Below, piece by piece: positions 25,886 through 35,195 of a stretch of 64,000 nt of DNA. The position numbers and the translations under genes were made by a program. The notes under the pieces were generated by a model, which was given only the letters and a program-made list of their open reading frames with translations, searched no databases and was not told where the DNA came from. How positions within the stretch are numbered: the first letter of the stretch is position 1; every line of letters begins with the position of its first letter. The DNA is from Bacteriovoracales bacterium (lineage in GTDB: Bacteria; Bdellovibrionota; Bacteriovoracia; Bacteriovoracales; Bacteriovoracaceae): contig JASBRV010000072.1 in assembly GCA_030149295.1 (NCBI GenBank), positions 1-64,000 on the forward strand. Reading direction: 5' to 3'.

Positions 25886-26650
25886 ATGATTGTTGTTTTA
25901 TCCCCTGCGAAAAAGTTAGATTTTGATACTCCCGCTCCGACTACAAAATTCACTCAGATAGAGGACCTTGAAAAGCCTAAAAGGCTGATTAAAGAGCTGA
26001 GAAAATGTGAACCTGAAGAGATTTCAAAGCTCATGAAACTGAGTGATGAACTCACAAAACTTAACGTTAAGCGATACAAAGAATTTAAAACGCCTTTTAA
26101 TTTAAAGAACGCAAAGCAAGCCCTTTTTGCCTTCAAAGGCGACACTTATGTTGGCCTTGACGCAGAGACAATGGGTGAAAAAGAAATTAAGTATGCCCAA
26201 GACCATGTGCGAATTCTTTCCGGCCTTTATGGACTTCTCTCTCCTTTAGATCTCATGCAGCCTTACCGGCTAGAAATGGGGACAAAGTTTTCTTGTGGAG
26301 AAAGCAAGAACCTATACGAGTTTTGGCGAGCAGACATTACAGAAAACCTTAATAAAATTCTAAAAAAAGAAAAAGTTCTCGTGAACTGCGCTAGCAATGA
26401 ATACTTTAAAGCTATAAACACCAAAGAACTTCAAGGACAGGTTATCACTCCGGCTTTTAAAGAAAAGAAGGGGTCTGAATATAAAATGGTTGGCTTTTTC
26501 GCAAAAAAAGCTCGAGGCATGATGGCCAGATACTTAGTCGACAACCGCATCGATAAACCTGAAGGCCTTCTTGAATTTAACATGGATGGCTACAAATATA
26601 ACAAAAAGCTCTCCACCAAGTTAGAACCAGTTTTCACCCGCTCTCAATAA
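25886..26650 (+). CDS. yaaA: YaaA family peroxide-stress protein
   Basis: A 254-residue YaaA/DUF328 protein. Signatures: MIVVLSPAKKLDFD at the N-terminus, ALFAFKGDTYVGLDAE, RILSGLYGLLSPLDLMQPYRLEMG, NCASNEYFKA and FFAKKARGMMARY. YaaA lowers free iron and so limits hydroxyl-radical damage under peroxide stress; the molecular reaction is related to a DNA-binding, iron-limiting role. It is the first gene of a dense plus-strand operon: the P-type ATPase starts 7 bases after its stop. Confidence 0.93.
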   Translation: MIVVLSPAKKLDFDTPAPTTKFTQIEDLEKPKRLIKELRKCEPEEISKLMKLSDELTKLNVKRYKEFKTPFNLKNAKQALFAFKGDTYVGLDAETMGEKEIKYAQDHVRILSGLYGLLSPLDLMQPYRLEMGTKFSCGESKNLYEFWRADITENLNKILKKEKVLVNCASNEYFKAINTKELQGQVITPAFKEKKGSEYKMVGFFAKKARGMMARYLVDNRIDKPEGLLEFNMDGYKYNKKLSTKLEPVFTRSQ

Positions 26651-26657
26651 AGCGCTT

Positions 26658-29198
26658 ATGAAACAGCAATGGCACAAAATCTCCTCAACCGATGTGCTTC
26701 AAGAACTAAGTTCCTCTGATGAGGGTCTCACCAAAGATGAAGCACAATCGCGTCTTAACAAGTATGGACTTAATAAGCTTGTAGGAAAAAAGAAGAGGAG
26801 CCCTTGGCTCATTTTCTTAGATCAATTTAAGGATTTTATGATTTTGGTTCTCCTTAGCGCTGCTTTTATTGCAGGTATGGTGGGAGAGCTTTCTGATACA
26901 CTTGCCATTTTTATCATCATTTTTCTCAATGCCATCATTGGATTTGTCCAAGAGTATAGAGCCGAACAAGCGATGGAAGCTCTAAAAAAAATGTCAGCTC
27001 CTATCGCCAATATCATGAGAGATGGAGTTTTATCCCAAAAAGAGTCTTATGAGATAGTTCCCGGAGATATCATCCACATCGAAGCAGGATCTATCGTCCC
27101 CGCCGACCTTCGCCTTTTCGATAGCCACAGTCTTCAAATAGAGGAAGCTGCCCTTACTGGTGAATCGGTTCCCGTTTTAAAGAATGAAGAAAAAATAGAA
27201 ATGGACTCTACTGCCTTGGGTGATCAGTTAAATATGGCCTTTAAAGGTACGACGGTCACTTTCGGTCGCTCTAAGGGAATTGTGGTTGCAACGGGTATGG
27301 AGACTCAAATAGGTCAAATTGCCCAAATGCTTGAAAGTGAAAAAGAGGCGAAAACCCCTCTCCAAGAGAGACTTGCTTCTTTTGGAAAGAATCTTGCGCT
27401 CATTATAATTGCTCTATGTGTGATTTTCTTTTTAGCAGGACTCTACAGAGGAGAAGAGCCCCTCCTCATGCTTCTTACAGCAATATCTCTTGCTGTTGCG
27501 GCCATCCCAGAAGCCTTACCAGCCGTTGTCACTATCTCACTTGCCCTTGGAGCAAGAAGGCTTGTCAAAAAAAATGCCTTAATGAGAAAGCTAGCTGCGG
27601 TAGAGACCCTCGGTTCAGTTAGCTACATTTGCAGTGATAAAACAGGAACCTTAACTCAAAATAAAATGCGTGTTGAAGAAATTGATCATACTTCTCATGA
27701 GTATATTCATGAAATGCTAGTGGCCATTACCATTAGCAACGACGTCACACACGATGAAAAAGATAAGCTTTTAGGTGATCCAACTGAAATTGCTCTGTTA
27801 GAATATGGAGAAAAAAAGCTCAAAACTAAAGCTGAGCTTTCTCAAAACTATCCAAGAGTTAGAGAAATTCCATTTGATTCCGACAGAAAAAAAATGACCA
27901 CCATCCATAAACGCCCCCAGGGGGGATTTATCTCCTTTACGAAAGGAGCCACTGAGGCCTTAACCAAGGACTATGGCCACCATAAAGTTGCAGAAGAAAT
28001 GGCGAATAAAGGTTTGAGAACACTTAGCTTTGCCATGAGAATATGGGATAAACTTCCCGAGGAATGTATACCTGAAAAGGTTGAAAAGAACCTCACTTTC
28101 TTAGGTATTGTGGGCTTGATGGATCCTCCAAGAGAAGAGGCAAAAGAAGCTGTTAAACTATGTCAAACAGCTGGAATTAAGCCCGTAATGATTACAGGGG
28201 ATCACAAGTCTACGGCTAGAGCAATTGCAAAACGACTGGGAATCATTGATGAAGATTCAAATGATAATGTCATTGGAAGCTCTGAGCTTGACAGGCTTAA
28301 CGAAGATGAGTTCTCTAAAAGAGTCGAGGATATTCAAGTCTATGCTCGGGCTACACCACAGCAAAAATTAAAGATTATTAAAGCCCTTCAAAAGAAAGGT
28401 CATTATGTCGCTATGACTGGTGATGGAGTTAACGACGCTCCAGCCTTAAAAAGTGCAAATATTGGCATCGCTATGGGTATCACCGGAACAGATGTCTCTA
28501 AACAAGCCTCACATATGATTCTCTTAGATGACAACTTCGCAACTATTGTGGAAACGGTGAAGGAAGGTCGTAGAATATTTGCCAATATCAAAAAATTTAT
28601 AAAATACACAATGACAAGTAACTCAGGAGAGCTTTGGACACTTTTTCTTGCCCCGTTTCTCGGACTTCCCATCCCCCTTCTTCCTATACATATCCTTTGG
28701 ATCAATATTGTTACGGATGGACTGCCTGGACTGGCGCTGACCGGAGAAAAAGCAGAACCACATATTATGAATAAAAAGCCGCGTCATCCTCATGAAAATA
28801 TCTTTGCAGGGGGGATGGGAACCCATATTCTTTGGGTGGGCTTGTTTATGGGTGTTGTTGTTTTAAGCACACAATATTTCGGAATAAAATACTATCCTGA
28901 AAAGTGGCAGACAATGGTTTTCACTGTCCTTTGCTTAAGCCAAATAGGTCATGTCCTTTCTATTCGTTCTGAAAGGCTTTCTTTCTTTCATCCAAAAAGA
29001 ATCTTTACGAACTGGGCCCTTTGGCTTGCCGTTTTATTCACTCTTTTTCTCCAGCTTTGCACGATTTATATCCCTATCCTCAACAAGATATTTCATACTA
29101 AACCACTTAGTCTCAATCAATTAGGCCTAACCCTCTTGATATCAGGCCTAGTTTTCTTTGCCGTAGAACTTGAGAAATTCTTTAAGAGATTTAAATGA
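26658..29198 (+). CDS. P-type cation ATPase, Ca-transporting (P2) type
   Basis: An 846-residue P-type ATPase. The actuator loop has TGES (167-170), M4 has PEALP (284-288), the phosphorylation site is Asp327 in CSDKTGTLTQNKM, the P-domain hinge is TGDGVNDAP (587-595), and ten membrane helices can be placed. Type is P2A/P2B-like (calcium) from PEALPA in M4 and the N-terminal cation-ATPase domain; other divalent cations cannot be excluded. It overlaps the CDF gene by 4 bases (ATGA), implying coupled translation and joint metal-homeostasis function. Confidence 0.9.
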   Translation: MKQQWHKISSTDVLQELSSSDEGLTKDEAQSRLNKYGLNKLVGKKKRSPWLIFLDQFKDFMILVLLSAAFIAGMVGELSDTLAIFIIIFLNAIIGFVQEYRAEQAMEALKKMSAPIANIMRDGVLSQKESYEIVPGDIIHIEAGSIVPADLRLFDSHSLQIEEAALTGESVPVLKNEEKIEMDSTALGDQLNMAFKGTTVTFGRSKGIVVATGMETQIGQIAQMLESEKEAKTPLQERLASFGKNLALIIIALCVIFFLAGLYRGEEPLLMLLTAISLAVAAIPEALPAVVTISLALGARRLVKKNALMRKLAAVETLGSVSYICSDKTGTLTQNKMRVEEIDHTSHEYIHEMLVAITISNDVTHDEKDKLLGDPTEIALLEYGEKKLKTKAELSQNYPRVREIPFDSDRKKMTTIHKRPQGGFISFTKGATEALTKDYGHHKVAEEMANKGLRTLSFAMRIWDKLPEECIPEKVEKNLTFLGIVGLMDPPREEAKEAVKLCQTAGIKPVMITGDHKSTARAIAKRLGIIDEDSNDNVIGSSELDRLNEDEFSKRVEDIQVYARATPQQKLKIIKALQKKGHYVAMTGDGVNDAPALKSANIGIAMGITGTDVSKQASHMILLDDNFATIVETVKEGRRIFANIKKFIKYTMTSNSGELWTLFLAPFLGLPIPLLPIHILWINIVTDGLPGLALTGEKAEPHIMNKKPRHPHENIFAGGMGTHILWVGLFMGVVVLSTQYFGIKYYPEKWQTMVFTVLCLSQIGHVLSIRSERLSFFHPKRIFTNWALWLAVLFTLFLQLCTIYIPILNKIFHTKPLSLNQLGLTLLISGLVFFAVELEKFFKRFK

Positions 29199-30106
29199 AA
29201 GAAGACAATAGTGATCAAAAAGTAATTATTGTCTCCCTATTAGTTAATCTTACAGATATTGTCATAAACCTTGTCGTAGCCCTGATCACAGGAAGTGCCA
29301 CCATTTTTAGTGAAATGGCAAAAGGAATTGCTGATAGCCTAGGATCAATTTTTTTAGTCATAGGTCAAAAGCGCTCCCAAAAAAGGAAAGACCAAGACCA
29401 TCCGCTTGGGTATTCAAGAGAAGCCTTCTTTTGGTCTCTAATGTCTGCCTTTGTCATGCTTGTTATAGGAGGAGGCTTAAGCCTTTGGCGAGGAGTTAAC
29501 CAACTCATACATCCAGAGCCCCTTGAATCCCCATATCTGGCCATGATAGTTATTATCATTGCTGTCTTTACCAATGGTTATGCAGTTAGCCTTTCGGCAA
29601 GAAAACTTAAAGAGGAGTTTGGAAGTTTAAAGGTTATTTTTAGCTACTATCACCATCCCTTAGTCAAAGGAGCTTTTCTAAGAGACCTTATTGGCACAAC
29701 GACCAGTGTATTTGGTTTGTTTGCTATTTTTGCCTATCAAATATGGGACATGCCCCTCTTTGATGCTCTCGGTGCGATCATCTCATCCGTTCTTATGACA
29801 GGAAGCTCTCTTTTCTTAATTATTCAAGCAAGAGCACTCATTACTGGACAGACATTACCAAAAGAAAGCATAGAAGAACTAAAGGAGATTATCTTAAGAG
29901 TAGGAAAAATCGAGGATATTAATAGCCTTGTCGCTATCTACTCAGGTGCTAATGAAATCCTTCTTGATGCTGATCTCGATATGGACGAACAATTATCAAC
30001 ATTAGAAATAGAAGAAATTCTCGATGTTATAGAAGACAGCATTAAAGAGGCATTTCCCAATATCAACAGAGTGCGGGTTCTACTTAACTCCCCACAAAAA
30101 AAGTAA
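29195..30106 (+). CDS. Cation diffusion facilitator-like transporter with altered metal site
   Basis: A 303-residue six-helix CDF protein, ZnT9-like: DHPLGYSREAFFW follows TM2, and HPEPLESPYLAM opens the TM4 region. In TM2 the usual site A pattern (D/E...H...D) reads EMAKGIAD, so the histidine position is lysine; in TM5 the site reads LIGTTTS where ZnT9-type proteins have an acidic pair. Transport of zinc or another cation is therefore inferred from the fold only. The C-terminal cytoplasmic domain is present. The gene overlaps the P-ATPase gene by 4 bases. Confidence 0.8.
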   Translation: MKEDNSDQKVIIVSLLVNLTDIVINLVVALITGSATIFSEMAKGIADSLGSIFLVIGQKRSQKRKDQDHPLGYSREAFFWSLMSAFVMLVIGGGLSLWRGVNQLIHPEPLESPYLAMIVIIIAVFTNGYAVSLSARKLKEEFGSLKVIFSYYHHPLVKGAFLRDLIGTTTSVFGLFAIFAYQIWDMPLFDALGAIISSVLMTGSSLFLIIQARALITGQTLPKESIEELKEIILRVGKIEDINSLVAIYSGANEILLDADLDMDEQLSTLEIEEILDVIEDSIKEAFPNINRVRVLLNSPQKK

Positions 30107-30119
30107 ACTTAAACGAATT

Positions 30120-31697
30120 ATGAAAGATTTTCAAATTGCTATCGCAGCCGTCACAAGTATTATCCTCTTTGTCTTTGGACTTGAAAACTTCTCCAAAGAA
30201 ATTCAACGAATAACTGGTGAAAAATTTCGTAAATTTCTTGCCTCTGCAACGAAGTACTCAAGTCTAAGTGTTCTTATTGGTGCTGTGGTTACAGCTTTTA
30301 TTCAATCGAGTTCGGCAACATCGATCATTGCCATTAGTTTGGTGAATGCAGGGGTCCTTTCCTTTAAAAATAGTGTGGGAATCATTTTTGGATCAAATAT
30401 TGGGACCACAGTGACAGCGCAACTGGTAGCATTCAAACTCACCGCCTTCGCACCCGCCTTCATTATTCTGGGTTTCCTCCTATCTTTTATTAAGTCTAAA
30501 TATTCTGTTTTTGCGAAGTCTCTTTTTTATTTTGGTTTTGTCTTTTTCACTCTTAATCTAATTTCTTCAACATTAGTTCCACTTCAGGAAGACCAAAGGC
30601 TCATCGCTTATTTGACTGGAGACCACAGTCCTCTCGTCGGCGTAATGATTGGTTTTGTGATCACTGCCCTTGTTCAGTCAAGTTCAGTAACAACTGGTCT
30701 TGCTATCATTTTTACCCAGCAGGGCCTCATGAGTCTCGACAATGCCATCCCTGTTCTCATGGGTGCCAATATGGGAACGACAGTCACTGCTCTCATTTCC
30801 ATTTTAAATATGGATATCGCTGCTAAAAAAACAGCTCTGGCCCATTTCCTTTTTAATTTTGGGGGAGTCTTGATTTTTCTTCCAGTCGTTTGGTTTTATG
30901 GCAAAGATTTTCCTCTGCTCTCCAGCGAGCCCGCTATTGCTCTTGCTAACTTTCATTTGATTTTCAATTTGGCAACGAGTCTTATTTTCGCGTTCCTCCT
31001 TAAACCATTTACTACCTTGATCGATAATATCCTAGGCGAAGGGAAGATGGATTTTGAACGCTTTGATCTTTCTTATCTAAATCTCGAAGAAGAATCCGCT
31101 GTTTTAGAGAAAGGGCTTATGAAAACAGCTTATGAGTCTTATGAGTTTATTCAAGAAAATTATAACCTCGTCACCTTAAGCATTGAAACCAATTACAACA
31201 CCGTTTATGAGGCAACGACAAAGAGAGTAGAATATTTTGATCATGTAAAGTCTGAGTTACTCTCATTTTTTTCAAAATATATCGGGAAATGTAGTAGTGA
31301 AGAAGAGGTCACTCACTTAGTGAAAATCATGGGTGTTTACGAATATATCTTTCAAATTCATGACTCTATTAAAGATCTTTCTAGCGTCAAGAAAACTATG
31401 GATGAAAACTACATTGAGTTAAAAAGTGATCTTTTATTAGTAATCAGAGAATTATCTAGTGACACCCTTTCTTTCTTTGAAAAAATGTCGCCCGACGAAG
31501 CGGGGGCAAAAGATCCTAAGTTAGCAAAGAAGTTTTCCCATCAGTACCAAGAAAAACTCGATGCCTTTAATCAGAGGATTCTAAAAATCATGGCCCAGCC
31601 CGAAAGAGACGATGCTGGGACTATGCTTCACCTCATAACCTATTCACAAAGGTTAAAAGATAAACTGATTAAGTTTCATGAATTATTAAAGAACTAA
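30120..31697 (+). CDS. Na/Pi cotransporter family protein with PhoU-like tail
   Basis: A 525-residue member of the bacterial Na+/phosphate (NptA-like) family. Two inverted repeats each have the QSSSATS/QSSSVTTG motif (residues about 61-68 and 180-188) that forms the substrate site. The last 190 residues form a helical PhoU-like cytoplasmic domain. Phosphate or another anion is taken up with sodium. It starts 13 bases after the CDF gene and is part of the YaaA-ATPase-CDF operon. Confidence 0.88.
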   Translation: MKDFQIAIAAVTSIILFVFGLENFSKEIQRITGEKFRKFLASATKYSSLSVLIGAVVTAFIQSSSATSIIAISLVNAGVLSFKNSVGIIFGSNIGTTVTAQLVAFKLTAFAPAFIILGFLLSFIKSKYSVFAKSLFYFGFVFFTLNLISSTLVPLQEDQRLIAYLTGDHSPLVGVMIGFVITALVQSSSVTTGLAIIFTQQGLMSLDNAIPVLMGANMGTTVTALISILNMDIAAKKTALAHFLFNFGGVLIFLPVVWFYGKDFPLLSSEPAIALANFHLIFNLATSLIFAFLLKPFTTLIDNILGEGKMDFERFDLSYLNLEEESAVLEKGLMKTAYESYEFIQENYNLVTLSIETNYNTVYEATTKRVEYFDHVKSELLSFFSKYIGKCSSEEEVTHLVKIMGVYEYIFQIHDSIKDLSSVKKTMDENYIELKSDLLLVIRELSSDTLSFFEKMSPDEAGAKDPKLAKKFSHQYQEKLDAFNQRILKIMAQPERDDAGTMLHLITYSQRLKDKLIKFHELLKN

Positions 31698-31751
31698 TAC
31701 GATGCATAAAGGTTTTTCATTACCACTTCTGTGATCTATACTGAGCCCCTT

Positions 31752-33572
31752 ATGAAAACAACACTTTCCAACAAAGAAATCATTCAAGTACTATCTCAAA
31801 CCCTCGCCGAGATGCCAGAGGACTGGCTGCGCTTAACGACTCACCGTCTTGATATCTATAATGAATCCCTGGCTAAAAGTGAGTTTCTTGAGAAATTTGA
31901 ACTTTTGGTAGAAAAGAAAAAAAATAAGCTTCAGGCTTTACCCACAGCTTATGACTATATCCGCCTGGGCCATCCCCTTTCCTCATTGTTGGAATGGGCA
32001 CTGGCAAAAGAAAATAATCTCGAATCAGTAAATGCCATTTCGTTTTCCTCTCAAACCATGCCACTTCTTGCAATCTTGAGAGCAAATAAATTCCTTAATA
32101 AGAAGACTCGTCTTTATATTAGTGATCAACTCCCTCCTCTCTTTGATAATATTCTTTTAAAAGATGTCTATCAATATGACCTGGAAGTCATTGAAGTCCG
32201 AAAAGGTGAGCCTCTTCAAGAATTTGAGGGCACTAATATTCTTGTTGGAGACACTCCTCAAGATAACTGCGACTTTTTACTGTCTCTCTATCCTAAACTT
32301 GGAAGCGTAGTCCTTGTCCTAAACGATGACGAAACTTATGTAAAAGAAATTCAGCATGTCAGAAGACGTGAATCCATCGCCATGACTCCTCACAATTCAC
32401 TGATAGCCCTTAGAAGGTTAATAGGATTAAGTAAGGTTGAGGAAGAAAAAAAAGAAACGAATCCCGAGAAATTAAAAAAGACAATTCAAGAAATCACACA
32501 CTCCCCCAAAGATGTTGCCCTTGGTTCATGTGGACTTTCCGTGCAATACGCTATCATGATGGGCCTGGTTCATTTTGCCAAAGACCACCATCCTCAAAAA
32601 AATATTAAGTTTATCGTTCCCCCCAACTGCTATGGTGGGACTAATGACCAAGCAAGACGAGTGGCCGCATGCCTACCCCATGTTGAAATTCTCGATCTTC
32701 CTGTTGATAGTGGAAAAGACATGGTCACTGAACTTGAGAGGATTCTTAATGATACTGCCAGTGAAGATGCTGTCTCCTATGTGATCGCTGAAATCCCCAC
32801 TAACCCCAGAGTCGAAATACCAGAACTTGAAAAGCTAAGAGAAACTCTAAAAAGGGAAAGGAAAACTAGCGAAGGAAGGACAGCAGTAAAACCTGTCTTT
32901 ATTTTAGATCAGACCTTTTGTCCCAATGTTCACTTCTTTGGGGAGGGTGGATATCTTCATGATGCTACTGTTATCTCCTATGTGAGTGGTTCAAAGTTTC
33001 CAAGTGGTGGTCTATGCACCGCCGGTTACGCCGTCGCCAATGAGCTTGCTGGACCTTACATGAGTTATATTCAAAAGCATTTAAAGCTATGTGACAATAC
33101 GGCGACGGATCTTCAAGTTGAGATCCTCACAAAAGAGATGCCCTCAATGAATGAGAGAATTGCCAAGGCTTACCAAAACACCCGCGCGTTTGTGAATTTT
33201 ATTCAAAAGCAACTTCCTGAAGCAAAAATTAACTTTGTCTCCGAAGAATTGGCTCAGGCGAGCTTTACTCCTTCTGTTTTCTCTCTTGATCTACCGACAA
33301 AAGGTGACTCTCCTGAAAAGAGAGAAGAATACAAAAGAAATCTTAATCACCAATTAATTTCTATGATGATTCAGGCACTGCCTGATCAGAGTAAGCATTG
33401 TGTAAGCTACGGCCAACTGAAAGGCTGCTATTGGACAATTCCTGCCACTTCTACTCAAGGAACGACCAAAGAAAGTGATAAAGACTACATTGTTCGCGTT
33501 TCTGTTGCAGCAGATTTTGACTTAGAAGGGCATCAACTAGTCTTTAAAGAATTTGTTAATAGCTATTATTGA
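31752..33572 (+). CDS. Two-module PLP-dependent Cys/Met-metabolism enzyme
   Basis: From ATG 31752 the protein is 606 residues. The C-terminal module (about 254-606) is a complete Cys/Met-metabolism PLP domain: EIPTNP, ILDQTF with the pyridine-binding Asp386, and SGSKFPSGG with the Schiff-base Lys415. The N-terminal module (about 68-225) repeats the opening of the same fold (YIRLGHPLSSLLEWALA, then AISFSSQTMPLLAILRA) but lacks the Asp and Lys, so it looks like a degenerate copy. Family: cystathionine gamma-synthase/beta-lyase. A GTG at 31731 is an alternative start. Substrate unknown. It ends the operon starting with yaaA. Confidence 0.8.
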   Translation: MKTTLSNKEIIQVLSQTLAEMPEDWLRLTTHRLDIYNESLAKSEFLEKFELLVEKKKNKLQALPTAYDYIRLGHPLSSLLEWALAKENNLESVNAISFSSQTMPLLAILRANKFLNKKTRLYISDQLPPLFDNILLKDVYQYDLEVIEVRKGEPLQEFEGTNILVGDTPQDNCDFLLSLYPKLGSVVLVLNDDETYVKEIQHVRRRESIAMTPHNSLIALRRLIGLSKVEEEKKETNPEKLKKTIQEITHSPKDVALGSCGLSVQYAIMMGLVHFAKDHHPQKNIKFIVPPNCYGGTNDQARRVAACLPHVEILDLPVDSGKDMVTELERILNDTASEDAVSYVIAEIPTNPRVEIPELEKLRETLKRERKTSEGRTAVKPVFILDQTFCPNVHFFGEGGYLHDATVISYVSGSKFPSGGLCTAGYAVANELAGPYMSYIQKHLKLCDNTATDLQVEILTKEMPSMNERIAKAYQNTRAFVNFIQKQLPEAKINFVSEELAQASFTPSVFSLDLPTKGDSPEKREEYKRNLNHQLISMMIQALPDQSKHCVSYGQLKGCYWTIPATSTQGTTKESDKDYIVRVSVAADFDLEGHQLVFKEFVNSYY

Positions 33573-33575
33573 TGT

Positions 33576-34220
33576 TTAAGATTCAATCTCTGACAGAATT
33601 AACGCTCTTAAAGCATCATAGCTAAACTCTTGCAGCTTCTTGCCATTAACAAAGAATGTCGGAGTTCCCTTAACTCCTAAAGCTTTGAGATCTGAAAAGT
33701 CTTGATCAATCACCTTTTCGTATTGAGGATCCTTCATCTCTTTTTTTAACTCTTCAACATTAATACCGATATTTCCTAAATACTCATAAATAAGCTCTAC
33801 TTGTGGATTGTGATGACTCCCCCATTTTGGCTGGGTGGCAAATAAAACATCCAAGGCTTGCCAATACTTGCCTTGTTTCTTTGAGGCCTCTAGTGCCTTA
33901 ATCACCTCTTTTGAGTTTCCATGAAAGGGAGCGTAGCGAAGCACCAATTGTATTTTTCCTTCAAATTCTTTCATAAGATTTTTCACATAAGGATAAAAAG
34001 CGCGGCAACTCTCACACTCAGGATCCAAAAATTCAACAAGAACCACCTCCGCTTCAGGATTTCCTAGCCGAGGAGAATGCTCTCTCACAAAAAGTTCTGA
34101 TTTTTCATCAGCAAGAAAATTGAGTTTCTTTTGCTGAGAATCTTTGTAAAACTTTGCCCCTAGAAAGAAACAACCTACTAAAATTGCTGTCACTCCAATA
34201 AAGAAGTATTTATTTTTCAT
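33576..34220 (-). CDS. DsbA/BdbD-like thiol-disulphide oxidoreductase
   Basis: A 214-residue exported thioredoxin-fold protein. Residues 6-22 form a membrane anchor or uncleaved signal. The active site is PECESC (Cys69/Cys72), followed by the alpha-helical insertion, and the cis-proline loop GTPTFFVNG lies near the C-terminus. It oxidises cysteines of proteins in the periplasm and is re-oxidised by the DsbB-like protein encoded directly upstream, whose gene overlaps its start by 11 bases. Confidence 0.9.
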   Translation of the reverse strand: MKNKYFFIGVTAILVGCFFLGAKFYKDSQQKKLNFLADEKSELFVREHSPRLGNPEAEVVLVEFLDPECESCRAFYPYVKNLMKEFEGKIQLVLRYAPFHGNSKEVIKALEASKKQGKYWQALDVLFATQPKWGSHHNPQVELIYEYLGNIGINVEELKKEMKDPQYEKVIDQDFSDLKALGVKGTPTFFVNGKKLQEFSYDALRALILSEIES

Positions 34221-34629
34221 CTGCCATCATCCTTTTAGTTTTTATTAACAAGAGGGCCAACATAGTAAACGCTGTGAGAGAAAGAAGAGGGATAGTCACA
34301 AAGTTCAACCACTCGATATAGCGTATTGAACAGGGAATCCCCTCACGACAGGGAGATGCGCTTTCTGGAATAATCTCCCAATGAATCAAATTGTGGTACA
34401 AGGCCGTAAGCCACCCCATAGCGACGAGAGGAGTGGCAAAAGCAAGGGTCGCTCTTGCTCCTTGGTAGATCCCGACTAAAAAGACCGCACAAAGTGGATA
34501 CATGGCAATTCTTTGATACCAACAAAGACTGCAGGGAGGAAACTCCATGACCTCACTAAAGAAAAGACTGCCAAGAGTTGAAATCATGGCCAACATCCAG
34601 CAAAAAGAAATTAGAATATTTGGATTCAT
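34210..34629 (-). CDS. DsbB/BdbC-like quinone reductase membrane protein
   Basis: A 139-residue four-helix membrane protein of the DsbB family. The first periplasmic pair is CSLC (Cys33/Cys36) followed by WYQR, the quinone-binding motif, and the second pair is Cys94/Cys100 in SPCREGIPC. It passes electrons from DsbA to quinone. The stop codon of bfr overlaps its ATG by 4 bases, so all three genes are one transcript. Confidence 0.9.
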   Translation of the reverse strand: MNPNILISFCWMLAMISTLGSLFFSEVMEFPPCSLCWYQRIAMYPLCAVFLVGIYQGARATLAFATPLVAMGWLTALYHNLIHWEIIPESASPCREGIPCSIRYIEWLNFVTIPLLSLTAFTMLALLLIKTKRMMADEK

Positions 34630-35096
34630 CCCATTTTTGCTTGAAGGTAATTTTGCTCACCAACTTTATCTAAAAGAGAAAGTTGGGTTTCAATCCAATC
34701 AATATGATCTTCTTCTGTGTCTTTAAGAAGAGTGAGGAGAATATTTCTTGTTTCGTAATCTTTTTCAGTCTCACAAAGAGCAATAAGGTCTTTTAGCATG
34801 GCCATATTCTCTTCTTCATATTTAAGAGATTGCTCAAGCATGGCCTTTACACTGAGAACAACTTTAAAACCTTCGCGTGATTGAACATCAGGTTCGCCCT
34901 CGAGAAAGATGATCCTTTTAAGGACCATGTCAGCATGAAGGCCTTCATGATTTTTTTCACCATCGATGTGAGTATATAGTTCAGTAAGCCCCCAGTCCTC
35001 ATAAATTCTTGAATGGAGAAGATACATATCAACAGAAGTCAACTCTTTCGTCAGCAGCTTATTCAACCCATCAATCACTTTCTGAGAACCTTTCAT
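34626..35096 (-). CDS. bfr: Bacterioferritin-like protein lacking the haem-ligand methionine
   Basis: A 156-residue bacterioferritin, colinear with E. coli Bfr through the N-terminal half. The ferroxidase ligands Glu18, Glu51 and His54 (EGLHAD) are present, and the last helix has EEDHIDWIETQL. Position 52, Met in haem-binding Bfr, is Gly here, so the inter-subunit haem should be absent or ligated otherwise. It stores or oxidises iron as a 24-subunit shell. It is the first gene of a bfr-dsbB-dsbA operon, with a perfect TATAAT at 35137-35132. Confidence 0.9.
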   Translation of the reverse strand: MKGSQKVIDGLNKLLTKELTSVDMYLLHSRIYEDWGLTELYTHIDGEKNHEGLHADMVLKRIIFLEGEPDVQSREGFKVVLSVKAMLEQSLKYEEENMAMLKDLIALCETEKDYETRNILLTLLKDTEEDHIDWIETQLSLLDKVGEQNYLQAKMG

Positions 35097-35131
35097 TCTT
35101 ACTATCCTTTGGTCGTTTTAAAATTTTTCTT

Positions 35132-35137
35132 ATTATA
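35132..35137 (-). promoter_or_regulatory. Perfect -10 box upstream of bfr
   Basis: TATAAT lies 36 to 41 bases before the bfr ATG on the minus strand, with no convincing -35 at 16-18 bases. Downstream, AAAGGA is a reasonable ribosome-binding site. No clear Fur box is visible in the 99-base divergent gap. Confidence 0.4.
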
Positions 35138-35195
35138 GAAAAACTTTTACGACTTAGCACGTATTGTCCGGCCTAATTGTGGTAACATTTCTCCT

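Noticed and set aside
35097-35195. Fur box before bfr
   Set aside because: No GATAATGATAAT-like sequence is seen; only AT-rich text and a -10.
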